64,000 nucleotides of DNA from CAJQLB01 sp905479065 (GTDB lineage: Bacteria; Bacteroidota; Bacteroidia; Flavobacteriales; Flavobacteriaceae): assembly GCA_943846735.1 (NCBI GenBank), contig OX044364.1:1736001-1800000 (forward strand), in the 5' to 3' direction. Below are positions 19,180 through 28,823 of the stretch, one piece after another. The notes below the pieces were generated by a model, which was not told the DNA's origin, searched no databases, and saw only the letters and a program-made list of their open reading frames with translations. Made by a program: the position numbers and the translations under genes. Each line of letters begins with the position of its first letter. Position 1 is the stretch's first letter.

Positions 19180-19187
19180 TAATTTTG
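19180..19187 (+). promoter_or_regulatory. candidate -7 element for the GT5-like gene
   Basis: Plus-strand TAATTTTG fits the TAnnTTTG consensus and would give a leader of about 115 bases before the ATG at 19311. With the panC element it would form a divergent promoter pair. The -33 element is unclear. Confidence 0.3.
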
Positions 19188-19310
19188 CGTGTTTTTTATT
19201 CTGACATAAGAATGATTGGTTCTCACGAAATTACAAAACAGCAACGTTTTTTTATTTCTACAGCGTTTACAATCGTATTTTTTAAGTAAAAAACAGCTAA
19301 ACTAAGACAA

Positions 19311-20120
19311 ATGAAAGATAAGAGAATATTGTATGTGTCCTCAGAAGTAGTGCCGTACCTGCCAGAAACCGAAATTTCCTCAATGTCATTTGAAGCGCCA
19401 AGAATGGTAAATAAGCAAGGAGGTCAAATACGTATTTTTATGCCGCGATATGGAAATATCAATGAGCGTAGACATCAATTACATGAAGTTATTCGCTTAT
19501 CCGGGATAAATCTTGTCATAAATGATTTGGATATGCCTTTGATAATTAAAGTTGCTTCCATTCCGAAAGAAAGAATTCAAGTTTATTTCATTGATAATGA
19601 AGAGTATTTTAAGCGAAAAGCTACGTTGACTGATGAAAATGGAAAGATGTTTACTGATAATGACGAGCGTGCAATTTTCTTTGCTAAAGGAGTTATCGAA
19701 ACTGTTAAAAAATTAAATTGGGCTCCAGACATTATTCATGTGCATGGATGGTTGGCATCGTTACTCCCTCTTTACTTAAATGAATATTACAAAAATGAAC
19801 CCTTATTCTCAGAGAGCAAAATTGTCACATCCATATACAATCAAAGTTTTGAAAGTACGTTAGATAAAAAGATGATACAAAAAATTAAATTTGATAATAT
19901 TGACGATAATGCCATAGCTGTTTTAAGCGAGCCATCTTACGTAAATATCATGAAAGTGGCTATCGATAATTCAGATGCCTTAATTATTGGATCTCAAGAC
20001 ATCCCTGGGGAGCTGCAATCTCACCTTGAGAAAAGTGGCAAACCTGTCCTAGGATTTCAGCATCCTGATGAATTTGCTGAGGCGTACACCGAATTTTATA
20101 GCACTAAAGTTTTAAGTTAG
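19311..20120 (+). CDS. GT5 starch-synthase N-terminal-domain-like protein (half protein)
   Basis: The 269 residues match only the first Rossmann half of glycogen/starch synthase: RILYVSSEVVPYLPE, RIFMPRYGNINERRHQ, QVYFIDNEEYFKR, FFAKGVIETVKK and PDIIHVHGWLASLLPLYL. The KTGGL ADP-glucose motif that should follow the first strand is replaced by ETEISSMSFEAPR, and the second GT-B domain is absent. It is therefore unlikely to be a glycogen synthase, although it is often labelled so in Bacteroidota, where it is a conserved neighbour of panC. It begins a unit with a DUF4270 lipoprotein (five bases apart) and glmS. A role in sensing or moving sugars would be a guess. Confidence 0.85.
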   Translation: MKDKRILYVSSEVVPYLPETEISSMSFEAPRMVNKQGGQIRIFMPRYGNINERRHQLHEVIRLSGINLVINDLDMPLIIKVASIPKERIQVYFIDNEEYFKRKATLTDENGKMFTDNDERAIFFAKGVIETVKKLNWAPDIIHVHGWLASLLPLYLNEYYKNEPLFSESKIVTSIYNQSFESTLDKKMIQKIKFDNIDDNAIAVLSEPSYVNIMKVAIDNSDALIIGSQDIPGELQSHLEKSGKPVLGFQHPDEFAEAYTEFYSTKVLS

Positions 20121-20125
20121 ACTCT

Positions 20126-21823
20126 ATGACAATACCTAACACCATGTTGCGAAATATTTTCCTCATTACAGCTGTTGCACTAAGTTTTTCTTCTTGTGAA
20201 AAAGATTTTGCAAGTATTGATTCGGATGTTGTTAATTCAGATAACACCTCCAATTTTGGAACTGACTTTCTAAATTTCCCTGTCAAAGCATACAATAAAA
20301 AAATTGAACCATTTCAAACCAATGGGCTGCCAGTTAATTTGCTGGGGTTCAATAATGACCCAACCTTTGGTAATTCAACAATCAATTTTGTAGGTCAAAT
20401 GACACCTTCTGCCTATGATCCAGAATTTGGTGAAAATGTTACACTGGACTCAGTGGTCTTAACCATTCCTTACTTTAGCAGAGCAATTGAAACAGATGAA
20501 GATGGCAACAACACCTATCTCATAGACTCAATTTTTGGTGACACGTCAATCAAATTGTCCGTTTACAAAAACAACTTCTTTCTTAGAGATTTTAACCCTG
20601 AGTTAGAATTTGACTCAGCGCAACGTTATTTTTCAAATGGAACATCATCGAGTAGTGATGTGATTAATGCTTCGGATTTAGAAGGAGAATTACTATACGA
20701 AAACCTTGAGTTTCTTCCTAGTGCTGATGAAATAAGACTGACAACTGTAGAGGTAGATGAAAACGGTGATCCGGTTTTAGACGAAGAGGGTAACGAAAAC
20801 ACCATCGTGTCAACAAGGCAGTCTCCTGCCATAAGAGCTGTTTTAAACAATCCAAATGATACGTTTTGGCAAGGATTAATATTTGATAAAGAAGGGCAAC
20901 CTGAGCTGAGCAACGAAAATAATTTCACAAACTATTTTAGAGGGTTGTACCTGAAGGCAGAGGCAACAGGAGTTGACGGAACCATGATGTTATTGAATTT
21001 AGCCTCTACAAATACCAATATCACGCTTTATTACACGAGCGACATAGAAAATACAGATGACACAGGTTCTGATAGCGAAACTCAAACCCAGTCAGGACAA
21101 TTTGTTATGAATTTTTCAGGGAACGGTGTGAGTTTGTATGATAATAACTTCATAACCATACCAAATGGTGACACTGTAAATGGTGATGAAACGATTTATC
21201 TTAAAGGAGGAGAAGGGTCGATGGCAATGATTGAGTTATTCCAAGGAACAGTTGAAGATGATGATGGTAATCAAGTTGATGCTTTTGACTACTTTAAAAG
21301 ATCCTTCAGAGAAGAAAATGAGGATAACACTTTCACTCAAAAACGTTTAATTAACGAAGCTTACCTAGAATTTTTTGTCAATCAAAACTTAATAAACGGT
21401 GAAGAACCAGACCGTATATATTTATTTGATCCGATTAGAAATACCGCATTGATTGATTATTTCTTAGATCAATCTGCTAGCGACACACAAATTAATGCAA
21501 AAATTCTTCACCTCGAACCACTTGTGCGTGTTGATGACGAACCAAATGGCAAGGGTGTGAAATATAAAGTTAGAATTACAGAACATTTGAATAATATCAT
21601 TGTTAGAGATTCTTCAAACACAAAATTAGGACTCGTTGTCACTACGAATGTCAATACCATTGAAAATTACTCGGTAAAACCAGAGAATGATGATGATGGT
21701 GTACTTCAACTTCCTGCAGGAGCTATTTTATCAACACGAGGCACAGTACTGTATGGAAACAACACCAACAATGAGGACAAAAAAGTCAAATTAACGGTCT
21801 ATTATACAGAACCTGATAACTAA
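20126..21823 (+). CDS. DUF4270 outer-membrane lipoprotein
   Basis: A 565-residue predicted lipoprotein whose signal peptide (MLRNIFLITAVALSFSSC) ends in a lipobox followed by EKDFASID. The next residues (SDVVNSDN... FNFPVKAYNKKIEPFQTNGL) follow the DUF4270 pattern, a Bacteroidota family of unknown function. The upstream ATG at 20126 is reported, but the in-frame ATG at 20144 gives a cleaner signal peptide and may be the real start. The protein is acidic and Asp/Asn-rich with beta-strand character. It is sandwiched between the GT5-like gene and glmS with gaps of five and six bases, suggesting a link to cell-envelope sugar metabolism, but no function is known. Confidence 0.88.
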   Translation: MTIPNTMLRNIFLITAVALSFSSCEKDFASIDSDVVNSDNTSNFGTDFLNFPVKAYNKKIEPFQTNGLPVNLLGFNNDPTFGNSTINFVGQMTPSAYDPEFGENVTLDSVVLTIPYFSRAIETDEDGNNTYLIDSIFGDTSIKLSVYKNNFFLRDFNPELEFDSAQRYFSNGTSSSSDVINASDLEGELLYENLEFLPSADEIRLTTVEVDENGDPVLDEEGNENTIVSTRQSPAIRAVLNNPNDTFWQGLIFDKEGQPELSNENNFTNYFRGLYLKAEATGVDGTMMLLNLASTNTNITLYYTSDIENTDDTGSDSETQTQSGQFVMNFSGNGVSLYDNNFITIPNGDTVNGDETIYLKGGEGSMAMIELFQGTVEDDDGNQVDAFDYFKRSFREENEDNTFTQKRLINEAYLEFFVNQNLINGEEPDRIYLFDPIRNTALIDYFLDQSASDTQINAKILHLEPLVRVDDEPNGKGVKYKVRITEHLNNIIVRDSSNTKLGLVVTTNVNTIENYSVKPENDDDGVLQLPAGAILSTRGTVLYGNNTNNEDKKVKLTVYYTEPDN

Positions 21824-21829
21824 AGACAT

Positions 21830-23677
21830 ATGTGCGGTATTGTGGGTTACATTGGATCGCGAGAAGCGTATCCTATCATCATTAAAGGCTTAAAGCGTTT
21901 AGAGTATCGTGGTTATGATAGTGCTGGAATTGCATTATACGATGACGGCACTATTAAGCTCTCCAAAACCAAGGGTAAAGTTGAAGATTTAGAGAGTAAA
22001 GTTCAAAACGAAATATCAACACACGGAACCTTAGGTATTGGTCATACGCGTTGGGCAACTCATGGTATCCCAAACGACACAAACTCACACCCACATTATT
22101 CAAATTCTGGTGATTTAGTTATCATTCATAATGGAATCATAGAAAATTATGAATCTCTTAAAAATGAGTTAGAGAAACGAGGCTATTCATTCAAATCTGA
22201 CACGGACACCGAAGTGTTGATTAATCTCATAGAAGAAATTAAAAAAAACAGTAAGGTTAAACTTGGGAAGGCAGTACAAATTGCGCTTAACCAAGTGGTA
22301 GGAGCTTATGCAATTGCTGTTTTTGATAAAAATAAGCCGAATGAAATTGTTGTTGCTAGATTAGGTAGTCCTTTGGCTATTGGTATTGGTGAAGACGAGT
22401 ATTTTATAGCAAGTGATGCCACACCTTTTATCGAGTACACAAATAATGCCATTTACTTAGAGGATGAAGAAATGGCGGTGGTAAGAAGGCATAAAAAAAT
22501 AAAAATTAGAAAAATAAAAGATGATTCTTTAGTGAGTCCTTACATTCAAGAACTTCAACTTAATCTTGAACAAATTGAAAAAGGAGGGTTCGATCACTTT
22601 ATGCTCAAAGAAATTTATGAGCAACCTCATGCAATTAGAGACACTTACAGAGGGCGTTTACTTTCAGATCAAGCGATTATTAAAATGGCTGGGGTTGAAG
22701 ATAATATGAAGACGTTTTTAAATGCAAACAGAATCATAATTGTGGCCTGCGGCACATCATGGCATGCTGGATTAGTAGCTGAGTATATTTTTGAAAATTT
22801 AGTTAGAATTCCTGTTGAAGTAGAATATGCCTCAGAATTCCGGTATAGAAATCCTGTTATTAATAACAATGATGTTGTTATCGCTATTTCACAATCTGGT
22901 GAAACAGCTGACACACTAGCGGCTATAAAGTTAGCAAAAGCATCTGGTGCCTTCGTATTTGGAGTATGTAATGTGGTTGGGTCATCTATTGCTCGAGAAA
23001 CAGACGCGGGAGCCTATACCCATGCGGGTCCAGAAATTGGTGTTGCTTCAACAAAAGCTTTTACAACTCAAATTACCGTTCTCACATTAATCGCTCTAAG
23101 ATTAGCCAGGGCTAAAGGGACTCTAACAAGTTCTGATTATAGAAAACACCTAATTGAATTAGAAATGATTCCTGAAAAAGTGGAGCATACTCTAAGTTCA
23201 GATAGCCTTGTGAAATCAATTGCTGATATTTACAAGAGTGCTCAAAATTTTCTTTACCTAGGAAGAAATTATAATTTCCCAGTAGCACTTGAAGGAGCTC
23301 TGAAACTCAAAGAGATTTCATACATCCATGCAGAGGGATATCCCGCTGCAGAAATGAAGCACGGTCCAATTGCCTTAATTGACGAAAATATGCCTATCGT
23401 TGTGATTGCAACAAAAAAAGGTCATTATGAAAAAGTTGTTAGTAACATCGAAGAAATCAAAGCTAGAAAAGGTAAAATTATAGGAATTGTTACTGAGGGT
23501 GATACATCAGTCAAAAATTTAGCAGATCATGTTATTGAAGTGCCCGAAACCTTGGAATGTTTGGTTCCATTACTCACAACTATTCCATTACAACTGTTAT
23601 CTTATCATATTGCAGTGATGCTTGACAAGAATGTTGATCAACCGCGTAACTTGGCAAAATCAGTGACGGTAGAGTAA
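21830..23677 (+). CDS. glmS: glutamine--fructose-6-phosphate aminotransferase (isomerizing)
   Basis: Makes glucosamine-6-phosphate, the entry point to peptidoglycan and LPS amino sugars. The 615-residue protein starts MCGIVGYIG, so Cys2 becomes the N-terminal glutaminase nucleophile. The glutaminase domain shows GHTRWATHG and HNGIIENY. Two SIS sugar-isomerase domains follow, with VACGTSWHAG and SQSGETADTLAA in the first and LGRNYNFPVALEGALKLKE in the second. The end DQPRNLAKSVTVE is the canonical C-terminus. It is the last gene of the GT5-like/DUF4270/glmS unit and converges on the XRE gene 20 bases away. No glmS ribozyme is expected or seen in its leader. Confidence 0.98.
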   Translation: MCGIVGYIGSREAYPIIIKGLKRLEYRGYDSAGIALYDDGTIKLSKTKGKVEDLESKVQNEISTHGTLGIGHTRWATHGIPNDTNSHPHYSNSGDLVIIHNGIIENYESLKNELEKRGYSFKSDTDTEVLINLIEEIKKNSKVKLGKAVQIALNQVVGAYAIAVFDKNKPNEIVVARLGSPLAIGIGEDEYFIASDATPFIEYTNNAIYLEDEEMAVVRRHKKIKIRKIKDDSLVSPYIQELQLNLEQIEKGGFDHFMLKEIYEQPHAIRDTYRGRLLSDQAIIKMAGVEDNMKTFLNANRIIIVACGTSWHAGLVAEYIFENLVRIPVEVEYASEFRYRNPVINNNDVVIAISQSGETADTLAAIKLAKASGAFVFGVCNVVGSSIARETDAGAYTHAGPEIGVASTKAFTTQITVLTLIALRLARAKGTLTSSDYRKHLIELEMIPEKVEHTLSSDSLVKSIADIYKSAQNFLYLGRNYNFPVALEGALKLKEISYIHAEGYPAAEMKHGPIALIDENMPIVVIATKKGHYEKVVSNIEEIKARKGKIIGIVTEGDTSVKNLADHVIEVPETLECLVPLLTTIPLQLLSYHIAVMLDKNVDQPRNLAKSVTVE

Positions 23678-23697
23678 TCTAAACAGATTGACCTGAT

Positions 23698-24006
23698 TTA
23701 CTTTGACTTAATTTTTTTTAAAAATATTTTTAGAATGTTGATTTTGAAATTAATGATACTGTTCCAGATGACGTATATTTTTTTCATTTCTTTTTTATTA
23801 TTTGTAGATTTTTTTTCATCTTGGAATTGGTGCAAATTTTCTTTGAATATTTCCCCCAATACTCTTAATGTGTGAGGATTTGGAACCACTTCATTTTTCT
23901 CTATTCGTTGAATGGTTCTTTCAGATAAACCAGATTTAATTGACAACTCGCTTTGTGAATATCCTTCTTTTAATCTTAATTCTTTAATAAAACGTCCTCT
24001 TTTCAT
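23698..24006 (-). CDS. small XRE-family helix-turn-helix regulator
   Basis: A 102-residue protein with an N-terminal HTH of the XRE/Cro type: FIKELRLKEGYSQSELSIKS, then GLSERTIQRIEKNEVVPNPHTL. The HTH spans about residues 6-60. The C-terminal 40 residues are Lys- and Ile-rich and have no recognised domain. No toxin or antitoxin partner is adjacent. Its upstream region contains two perfect 11-base tandem repeats (24079-24100), which are candidate binding sites for autoregulation. Target genes are unknown; the TonB receptor downstream of the same gap is one possibility. Confidence 0.75.
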   Translation of the reverse strand: MKRGRFIKELRLKEGYSQSELSIKSGLSERTIQRIEKNEVVPNPHTLRVLGEIFKENLHQFQDEKKSTNNKKEMKKIYVIWNSIINFKINILKIFLKKIKSK

Positions 24007-24511
24007 AAATACAAATCTAATTTAATTTTTTCTTGTTTTTTATCAAATCCTAGCGACATCTAAACGACAACTTGAAATATTGTCACGACATTGTCACGAC
24101 ATCAAGCTTCATAATGAAGTAATTAAGGGAACTTACTAAAAAATTCTATGCCATTAGTGTTGGCCTTAATTACTCTTTTACACATACCATTTTTAATTTA
24201 TTTCTGATGTGTAATAGCTGGATAAGCTTTGATAACATCGTAATTCTAATTTAAATTAATTTTATATTGTTTTCGTGTGTTGGTTTGGTAGGATCTGTGT
24301 TATATAAAAACAATCTGTGACTGTCAAATAATCAAATTTAATACGACATTGCAATATTCTTATTAACGACGTAATTTTTTAAGAATCCGATATTTTTCAA
24401 AGGTCTTATTTGCAAAGTACTTAATAAATAGATAATTTTTTTATCATTTTTTATGGCGATAACCCACATTATATATATATTGTCATTGAATAACTAACTT
24501 AAAACCCTAAG
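24007..24511. other. 505-base intergenic region between divergent genes
   Basis: An AT-rich gap between the leftward XRE gene and the rightward TonB receptor gene. It holds the tandem repeat at 24079-24100 with further GACA/TGTC words around it (24053-24100) and a run of alternating AT near 24470. No ORF with recognisable content and no tRNA-like fold was seen. It probably contains both divergent promoters. Confidence 0.6.
24079..24100. repeat. perfect 11-base tandem repeat, candidate operator
   Basis: ATTGTCACGAC occurs twice head to tail (24079-24089 and 24090-24100). Each unit plus the next base contains TGTC-AC-GACA, a small imperfect dyad, and the period of 11 places both copies on the same face of the helix. 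It lies 73 bases upstream of the XRE gene start, which makes it a candidate autoregulatory site. Confidence 0.5.
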
Positions 24512-27295
24512 ATGAGAACAATTACGCAATTATTTTTGCTGTTTTTTTGTGCCTTTACTTATGCACAAACTACAGTTACCGGAACTGTTACGGATGAAAC
24601 TGGACAACCTTTACCAGGTGCCAATGTTATCGTTGTAGGCGCCTCAACAGGTGCTATCACAGACTTTGATGGTAAATATTCATTAACCTATGACCAGTCA
24701 CCTCCGTTTTCAATTCAAGCGAGTAGTGTTGGCTTTGAAACAAACACGCAAGAAGTAACGACAAATCCACAAACCATAGACTTCACAATGCAGGAAGGTA
24801 ATATGCTTGATGAAATTGTCATCTCTGCTTCTAGAACACCAGAAAGAATCTTTGAATCACCAGTTACCGTCGAACGTTTTGGCCTTAAAGAAATTAAAAA
24901 TACAGCTTCTGCAGATTTCTATGATGGCTTAGAAAACCTAAAAGGTGTTGATGTCAACACAAATAGTTTAACATTTAAATCAATCAATACTCGTGGATTT
25001 GCAACGTTTGCCAACACGCGTTTTATGCAGTTGGTAGATGGCATGGATAATTCAACACCAGCCTTAAACTTTCCAATCGGAAATTTAGTTGGTATGATTG
25101 AAACGGATGTACAGAGTGTCGAATTATTACCTGGAGCGTCATCTGCCTTGTATGGAGCAAATGCGTTTAACGGTATCTTATTTATGACCAGTAAAAGTCC
25201 ATTTGACCATGAGGGGATAAGCGGCTACGTAAAACAAGGAATTACTTCACAAGAATCTGCTGGCGACAATAGTTACACCGACTTTGGTGTTCGAGTTGCT
25301 AAAAAGTTCAGTGATAAATTTGCTGTTAAAGCCAATCTTGGTTATCTAAAAGGTACTGATTGGGCTGCAACAAGCGAAGTTGATAGTGACATCATAGGTG
25401 GAACAAGAGAGTCAAACCTTAATTACAATGGTATCAATGTATATGGAGATGAGGTATCAACGGATATCAAATCTGTAGCAGTTACCTTAGAAGGATTGGG
25501 TGTTTTACCTGCAGGAGCAAACGCATTAGTGCCTTCTGTTAATGTAAGTAGAACGGGTTACAACGAGCGTGAATTAACTAATTATAATGCCGAGAGTCTG
25601 AAGGCAGATTGGGGCATCTACTACCGTCCTTGGGGAGATGATTTTGAAATCCAATATGTTGGAAAAATGGGAACAGGTAGCACGATTTACCAAGGGACCA
25701 ATAGATACAACATCGATAATTTTAAACAAAACCAACATAAAATAGAAGTGAAAAATGACAACTTCTTTTTAAGAGGTTATGTGGTTAGTGATGATGCCGG
25801 TGATTCTTATGATATGGTTTTTACAGGTATCAATATTAATAGAGCATGGAAAGATGATAATACATGGTTTGGAGAATATGTTGGTAATTACGTCGCAGCT
25901 ACCCTAGGTGGAGCCACCAATGAGGCTGCTCATGCTGCTGGTAGGGCTGCTGCAGAGTCTGGCCGTTTTGAGCCAGGTTCAGCTGGTTTTAAACAAGCAT
26001 TTAAGGAAAGTGTCAATGATCCAGATTTATCTACAGGATCAAAATTTCAAGATGCCTCAAAATATTACCACGTTGATGGAAACTACAATTTTAGTCATCT
26101 AACAGATTTTGCAGATATTCAAGTGGGGACCTCCTATAGAAGATACAGTTTAAATTCTTCTGGTACTATTTACACAGATTTTGATGGGGCGATTGATTAT
26201 TCTGAATTTGGAATATACACCCAAATCCAAAAGAAATTTGATTTATCAGAAAGTTCAAGTTTGAAGTTAACAGGATCAATCCGATACGATAAGTCAGAAT
26301 TTTTTGACGGCTTTTTATCACCAAGATTATCAGCTGGTTTTACTATCAACAAAAATCATAACATTAGAGCCTCGGTACAAACTGGTTTTAGAAATCCAAC
26401 CACACAAGACTTATTCATTGGTCTTGATGCCGGTCGTGCTATCCTCGTTGGTTCTGCCCCTGACAATTTAGATCGTTATTCAAGATCTTACGGTGTAAGT
26501 GGTGGTGGTCAAGCCCTTGGGGTTCCAGCATCAGTAGTACAAACGGGAAGGGCTGCTTATGAAAACTCATATAGTTTATCCTCGGTGCAAGCTCTTGGAG
26601 CAACAGGTAATCCTGCTGTTTTAGAAATTGCAAATCCTGAAGTGGTTAAGCCAGAACAAGTAACTTCTGCTGAAATTGGATATCGTGGAAAACTTGATAA
26701 AGTGATTGTTGATTTTAGCGCATACCGAAACAGTTACAAAGATTTTATTTCTCAAGAAACAGTAATTGCTCCATTATATGGAACTGTTGGTGATGGTGCG
26801 TTATCAGTAGCTGCAATTGCCAATGCTGATTACAAGGCCTACAGTACATACACCAATGCTGAAGCTGACGTCAATTCTTATGGTGCGTCCATTGGATTGT
26901 CAACTAAAATATTTGGAGATTATGATTTAAGCGCAAACTACACCTACTCAAAGCTTGATTTTGATCAAGAATCTTATCCTGATTTTGTGACAAATTTCAA
27001 TACCCCAGAACATAAATTTAAAGCGTCTTTAGGGAATACAGATCTCTTTAAGAATTTTGGGTTTAACCTCGCATACCGTTTTACTGATGACTATTTTTGG
27101 GAAGCAAGTTTTGGAAATGGTTTAGTCCCAGAATACCATACATTAGATGCACAAATAAATTTAAGAGTACCATCAATGAAATCAACATTCAAGGCGGGTG
27201 GAACTAACTTATTAGGAAATGAATATTTTACAGCGTTTGGAACAGGGTTTATAGGTTCTATGTATTATGTGTCATGGACAATCAATAACTTATAA
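24512..27295 (+). CDS. TonB-dependent receptor with carboxypeptidase-regulatory-like domain
   Basis: An outer-membrane active-transport porin of 927 residues. In order: signal peptide (MRTITQLFLLFFCAFTYAQ), a CarboxypepD_reg-like Ig fold (VTGTVTDETGQPLPGANV, TDFDGKYSL), a TonB-box-like ISASRTPERI, a plug domain (GVDVNTNSLTFKSINTRGF, VELLPGASSALYGANAFNG) and a C-terminal beta barrel ending MYYVSWTINNL. The following SGNH lipoprotein gene starts 11 bases later, so the two are probably an operon and work together at the outer membrane. The substrate cannot be read from the sequence. The plug reads NAFNGILFM rather than the more usual NAxxGVIN. Confidence 0.93.
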   Translation: MRTITQLFLLFFCAFTYAQTTVTGTVTDETGQPLPGANVIVVGASTGAITDFDGKYSLTYDQSPPFSIQASSVGFETNTQEVTTNPQTIDFTMQEGNMLDEIVISASRTPERIFESPVTVERFGLKEIKNTASADFYDGLENLKGVDVNTNSLTFKSINTRGFATFANTRFMQLVDGMDNSTPALNFPIGNLVGMIETDVQSVELLPGASSALYGANAFNGILFMTSKSPFDHEGISGYVKQGITSQESAGDNSYTDFGVRVAKKFSDKFAVKANLGYLKGTDWAATSEVDSDIIGGTRESNLNYNGINVYGDEVSTDIKSVAVTLEGLGVLPAGANALVPSVNVSRTGYNERELTNYNAESLKADWGIYYRPWGDDFEIQYVGKMGTGSTIYQGTNRYNIDNFKQNQHKIEVKNDNFFLRGYVVSDDAGDSYDMVFTGININRAWKDDNTWFGEYVGNYVAATLGGATNEAAHAAGRAAAESGRFEPGSAGFKQAFKESVNDPDLSTGSKFQDASKYYHVDGNYNFSHLTDFADIQVGTSYRRYSLNSSGTIYTDFDGAIDYSEFGIYTQIQKKFDLSESSSLKLTGSIRYDKSEFFDGFLSPRLSAGFTINKNHNIRASVQTGFRNPTTQDLFIGLDAGRAILVGSAPDNLDRYSRSYGVSGGGQALGVPASVVQTGRAAYENSYSLSSVQALGATGNPAVLEIANPEVVKPEQVTSAEIGYRGKLDKVIVDFSAYRNSYKDFISQETVIAPLYGTVGDGALSVAAIANADYKAYSTYTNAEADVNSYGASIGLSTKIFGDYDLSANYTYSKLDFDQESYPDFVTNFNTPEHKFKASLGNTDLFKNFGFNLAYRFTDDYFWEASFGNGLVPEYHTLDAQINLRVPSMKSTFKAGGTNLLGNEYFTAFGTGFIGSMYYVSWTINNL

Positions 27296-27306
27296 AAATT
27301 AAAAAC

Positions 27307-28803
27307 ATGAAAAATATTAAATTTTTATTGCTCAGTGCAATACTCATTGGATTCAATGCATGTAACGAACCTGAGGATATCGTTGAATTACCAGAAAATG
27401 TGGTATTGCCAGAATTGACTTCTGGAGATGCTGATTTTTCAAACTTTGTTTCTATTGGTAACTCATTAACCGCAGGATTTACTGATGGAGCATTATTCAT
27501 AGCTGCTCAAGAAAATTCTTTTCCAAACATCCTAGCAGAGAAGTTTTCTCTTGTGGGTGGCGGAGCGTTTACACAACCACTAATGAATGATAATTTTGGT
27601 GGCTTGGCTGTTGGTGGTACAAGAATAGCTTCACCAAGATTGGTTTTTGGTGGTTCTGTACCTGTGCCATTAGAATCAGTAATTGGCCCTGTTACAGTGA
27701 CCACGGATATTGCTTTAAATAACCCAACAGGCCCGTTCAATAATATGGCAGTTCCAGGAGCAGCAAGTTTTCATTTAATTGCTCCAGGATATGGTAATCT
27801 TGCTAACGTAAGTCTCGGTCTTGCAAATCCTTACTTTGTAAGAATGACAGGGTCTACGCCCAATGCTACGGTTATGGAATTAGCGGTACAACAATCACCA
27901 ACATTTGTTTCATTATGGATTGGTGCAAATGATGTCCTAGGGTACGCCTTAGGAGGTGCATCCTCTGCAGGACCAACACCACAACCAACATTTGATTTCT
28001 CCATTGCTACCATTATGAGTAGTCTTGCAGGAACCAAGGGAGTGATGACCAATATCCCATACGTTACTGATATACCTTATTTCACCACTATCCCTTATAA
28101 TACTATCCCTTTAGATGGTGCTACTGCAGGACTTGTTAATGGAGGGTATGCTCCTTACAATGGCGGTATTCAGGCGGCTTATGCAGCACTTGCTGGCACT
28201 GGACTATTTTCAGAAGAAGAAGCCAATAGTAGAATTATAAACTTTACAGAAGGGAATAATGCTGTTGTTATTGAAGATGAGTCCTTAACGGATCTTGGAG
28301 CGATAAATCCTGCGTTTGCTGGTTTACCAAAATATAGACAAGCAACTGCCGAAGATTTACTTATTTTGCCAAGTGCGTCATTTTTAGGAACGACTGTTGG
28401 AGGTAATCCATTATTGATTAATGGTGTCTCTGTGCCCCTTGCCGATAATTGGGTACTAGTGCCAAGTGAAAAACAAGAGATTAAAACAGCTATTGACAAT
28501 TTTAATGTGACCATAAAAGGTGCTGCAGACTCAGCAGGTTATGCGTTTTTAGATGCTAATGCCTTATTTCAGGAATTATCCAGCGTAGGTTATACAGACG
28601 GTGATTATACTTTAACGTCAAGCTTAGTGACTGGAGGGGCGTTATCATTAGATGGTGTTCACGGTACTGCTAGAGGATATGCTTTAATTGCAAATGAACT
28701 TATGAAAGCAATAGATGCCAAATACGGTTCTAACTTTGAGGCCTCTGGAAACCTTGTTGACATTGGAGACTATCCAACCAATTATTCACCATCATTGCAG
28801 TAA
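27307..28803 (+). CDS. SGNH/GDSL-like hydrolase lipoprotein
   Basis: A 498-residue predicted outer-membrane lipoprotein (lipobox IGFNAC, Cys19, after MKNIKFLLLSAILIG). It carries SGNH-hydrolase blocks: block I SIGNSLTAGF with Ser53, block III WIGANDVLGYAL and block V LDGVHGTARGYALIA with the Asp-His pair near the C-terminus. Between blocks are long Gly/Pro/Thr-rich insertions, so the domain is spread over the whole protein. It is cotranscribed with the TonB receptor 11 bases upstream and is followed by a strong terminator. It probably removes acyl or acetyl groups from a ligand at the cell surface before uptake; the ligand is unknown. Confidence 0.85.
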   Translation: MKNIKFLLLSAILIGFNACNEPEDIVELPENVVLPELTSGDADFSNFVSIGNSLTAGFTDGALFIAAQENSFPNILAEKFSLVGGGAFTQPLMNDNFGGLAVGGTRIASPRLVFGGSVPVPLESVIGPVTVTTDIALNNPTGPFNNMAVPGAASFHLIAPGYGNLANVSLGLANPYFVRMTGSTPNATVMELAVQQSPTFVSLWIGANDVLGYALGGASSAGPTPQPTFDFSIATIMSSLAGTKGVMTNIPYVTDIPYFTTIPYNTIPLDGATAGLVNGGYAPYNGGIQAAYAALAGTGLFSEEEANSRIINFTEGNNAVVIEDESLTDLGAINPAFAGLPKYRQATAEDLLILPSASFLGTTVGGNPLLINGVSVPLADNWVLVPSEKQEIKTAIDNFNVTIKGAADSAGYAFLDANALFQELSSVGYTDGDYTLTSSLVTGGALSLDGVHGTARGYALIANELMKAIDAKYGSNFEASGNLVDIGDYPTNYSPSLQ

Positions 28804-28823
28804 ACATAAACATACTGACTTAC

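Noticed and set aside
19311..20120. Functional glycogen/starch synthase
   Set aside because: The ADP-glucose motif is replaced and the second GT-B domain is missing.
23698..24006. Antitoxin of a toxin-antitoxin pair
   Set aside because: No small partner ORF lies on either side; the neighbours are glmS and a long intergenic region.
24465..24490. Alternating AT tract as a microsatellite or phase-variation site
   Set aside because: Only a handful of TA units, outside any ORF; such tracts are expected in AT-rich promoters.
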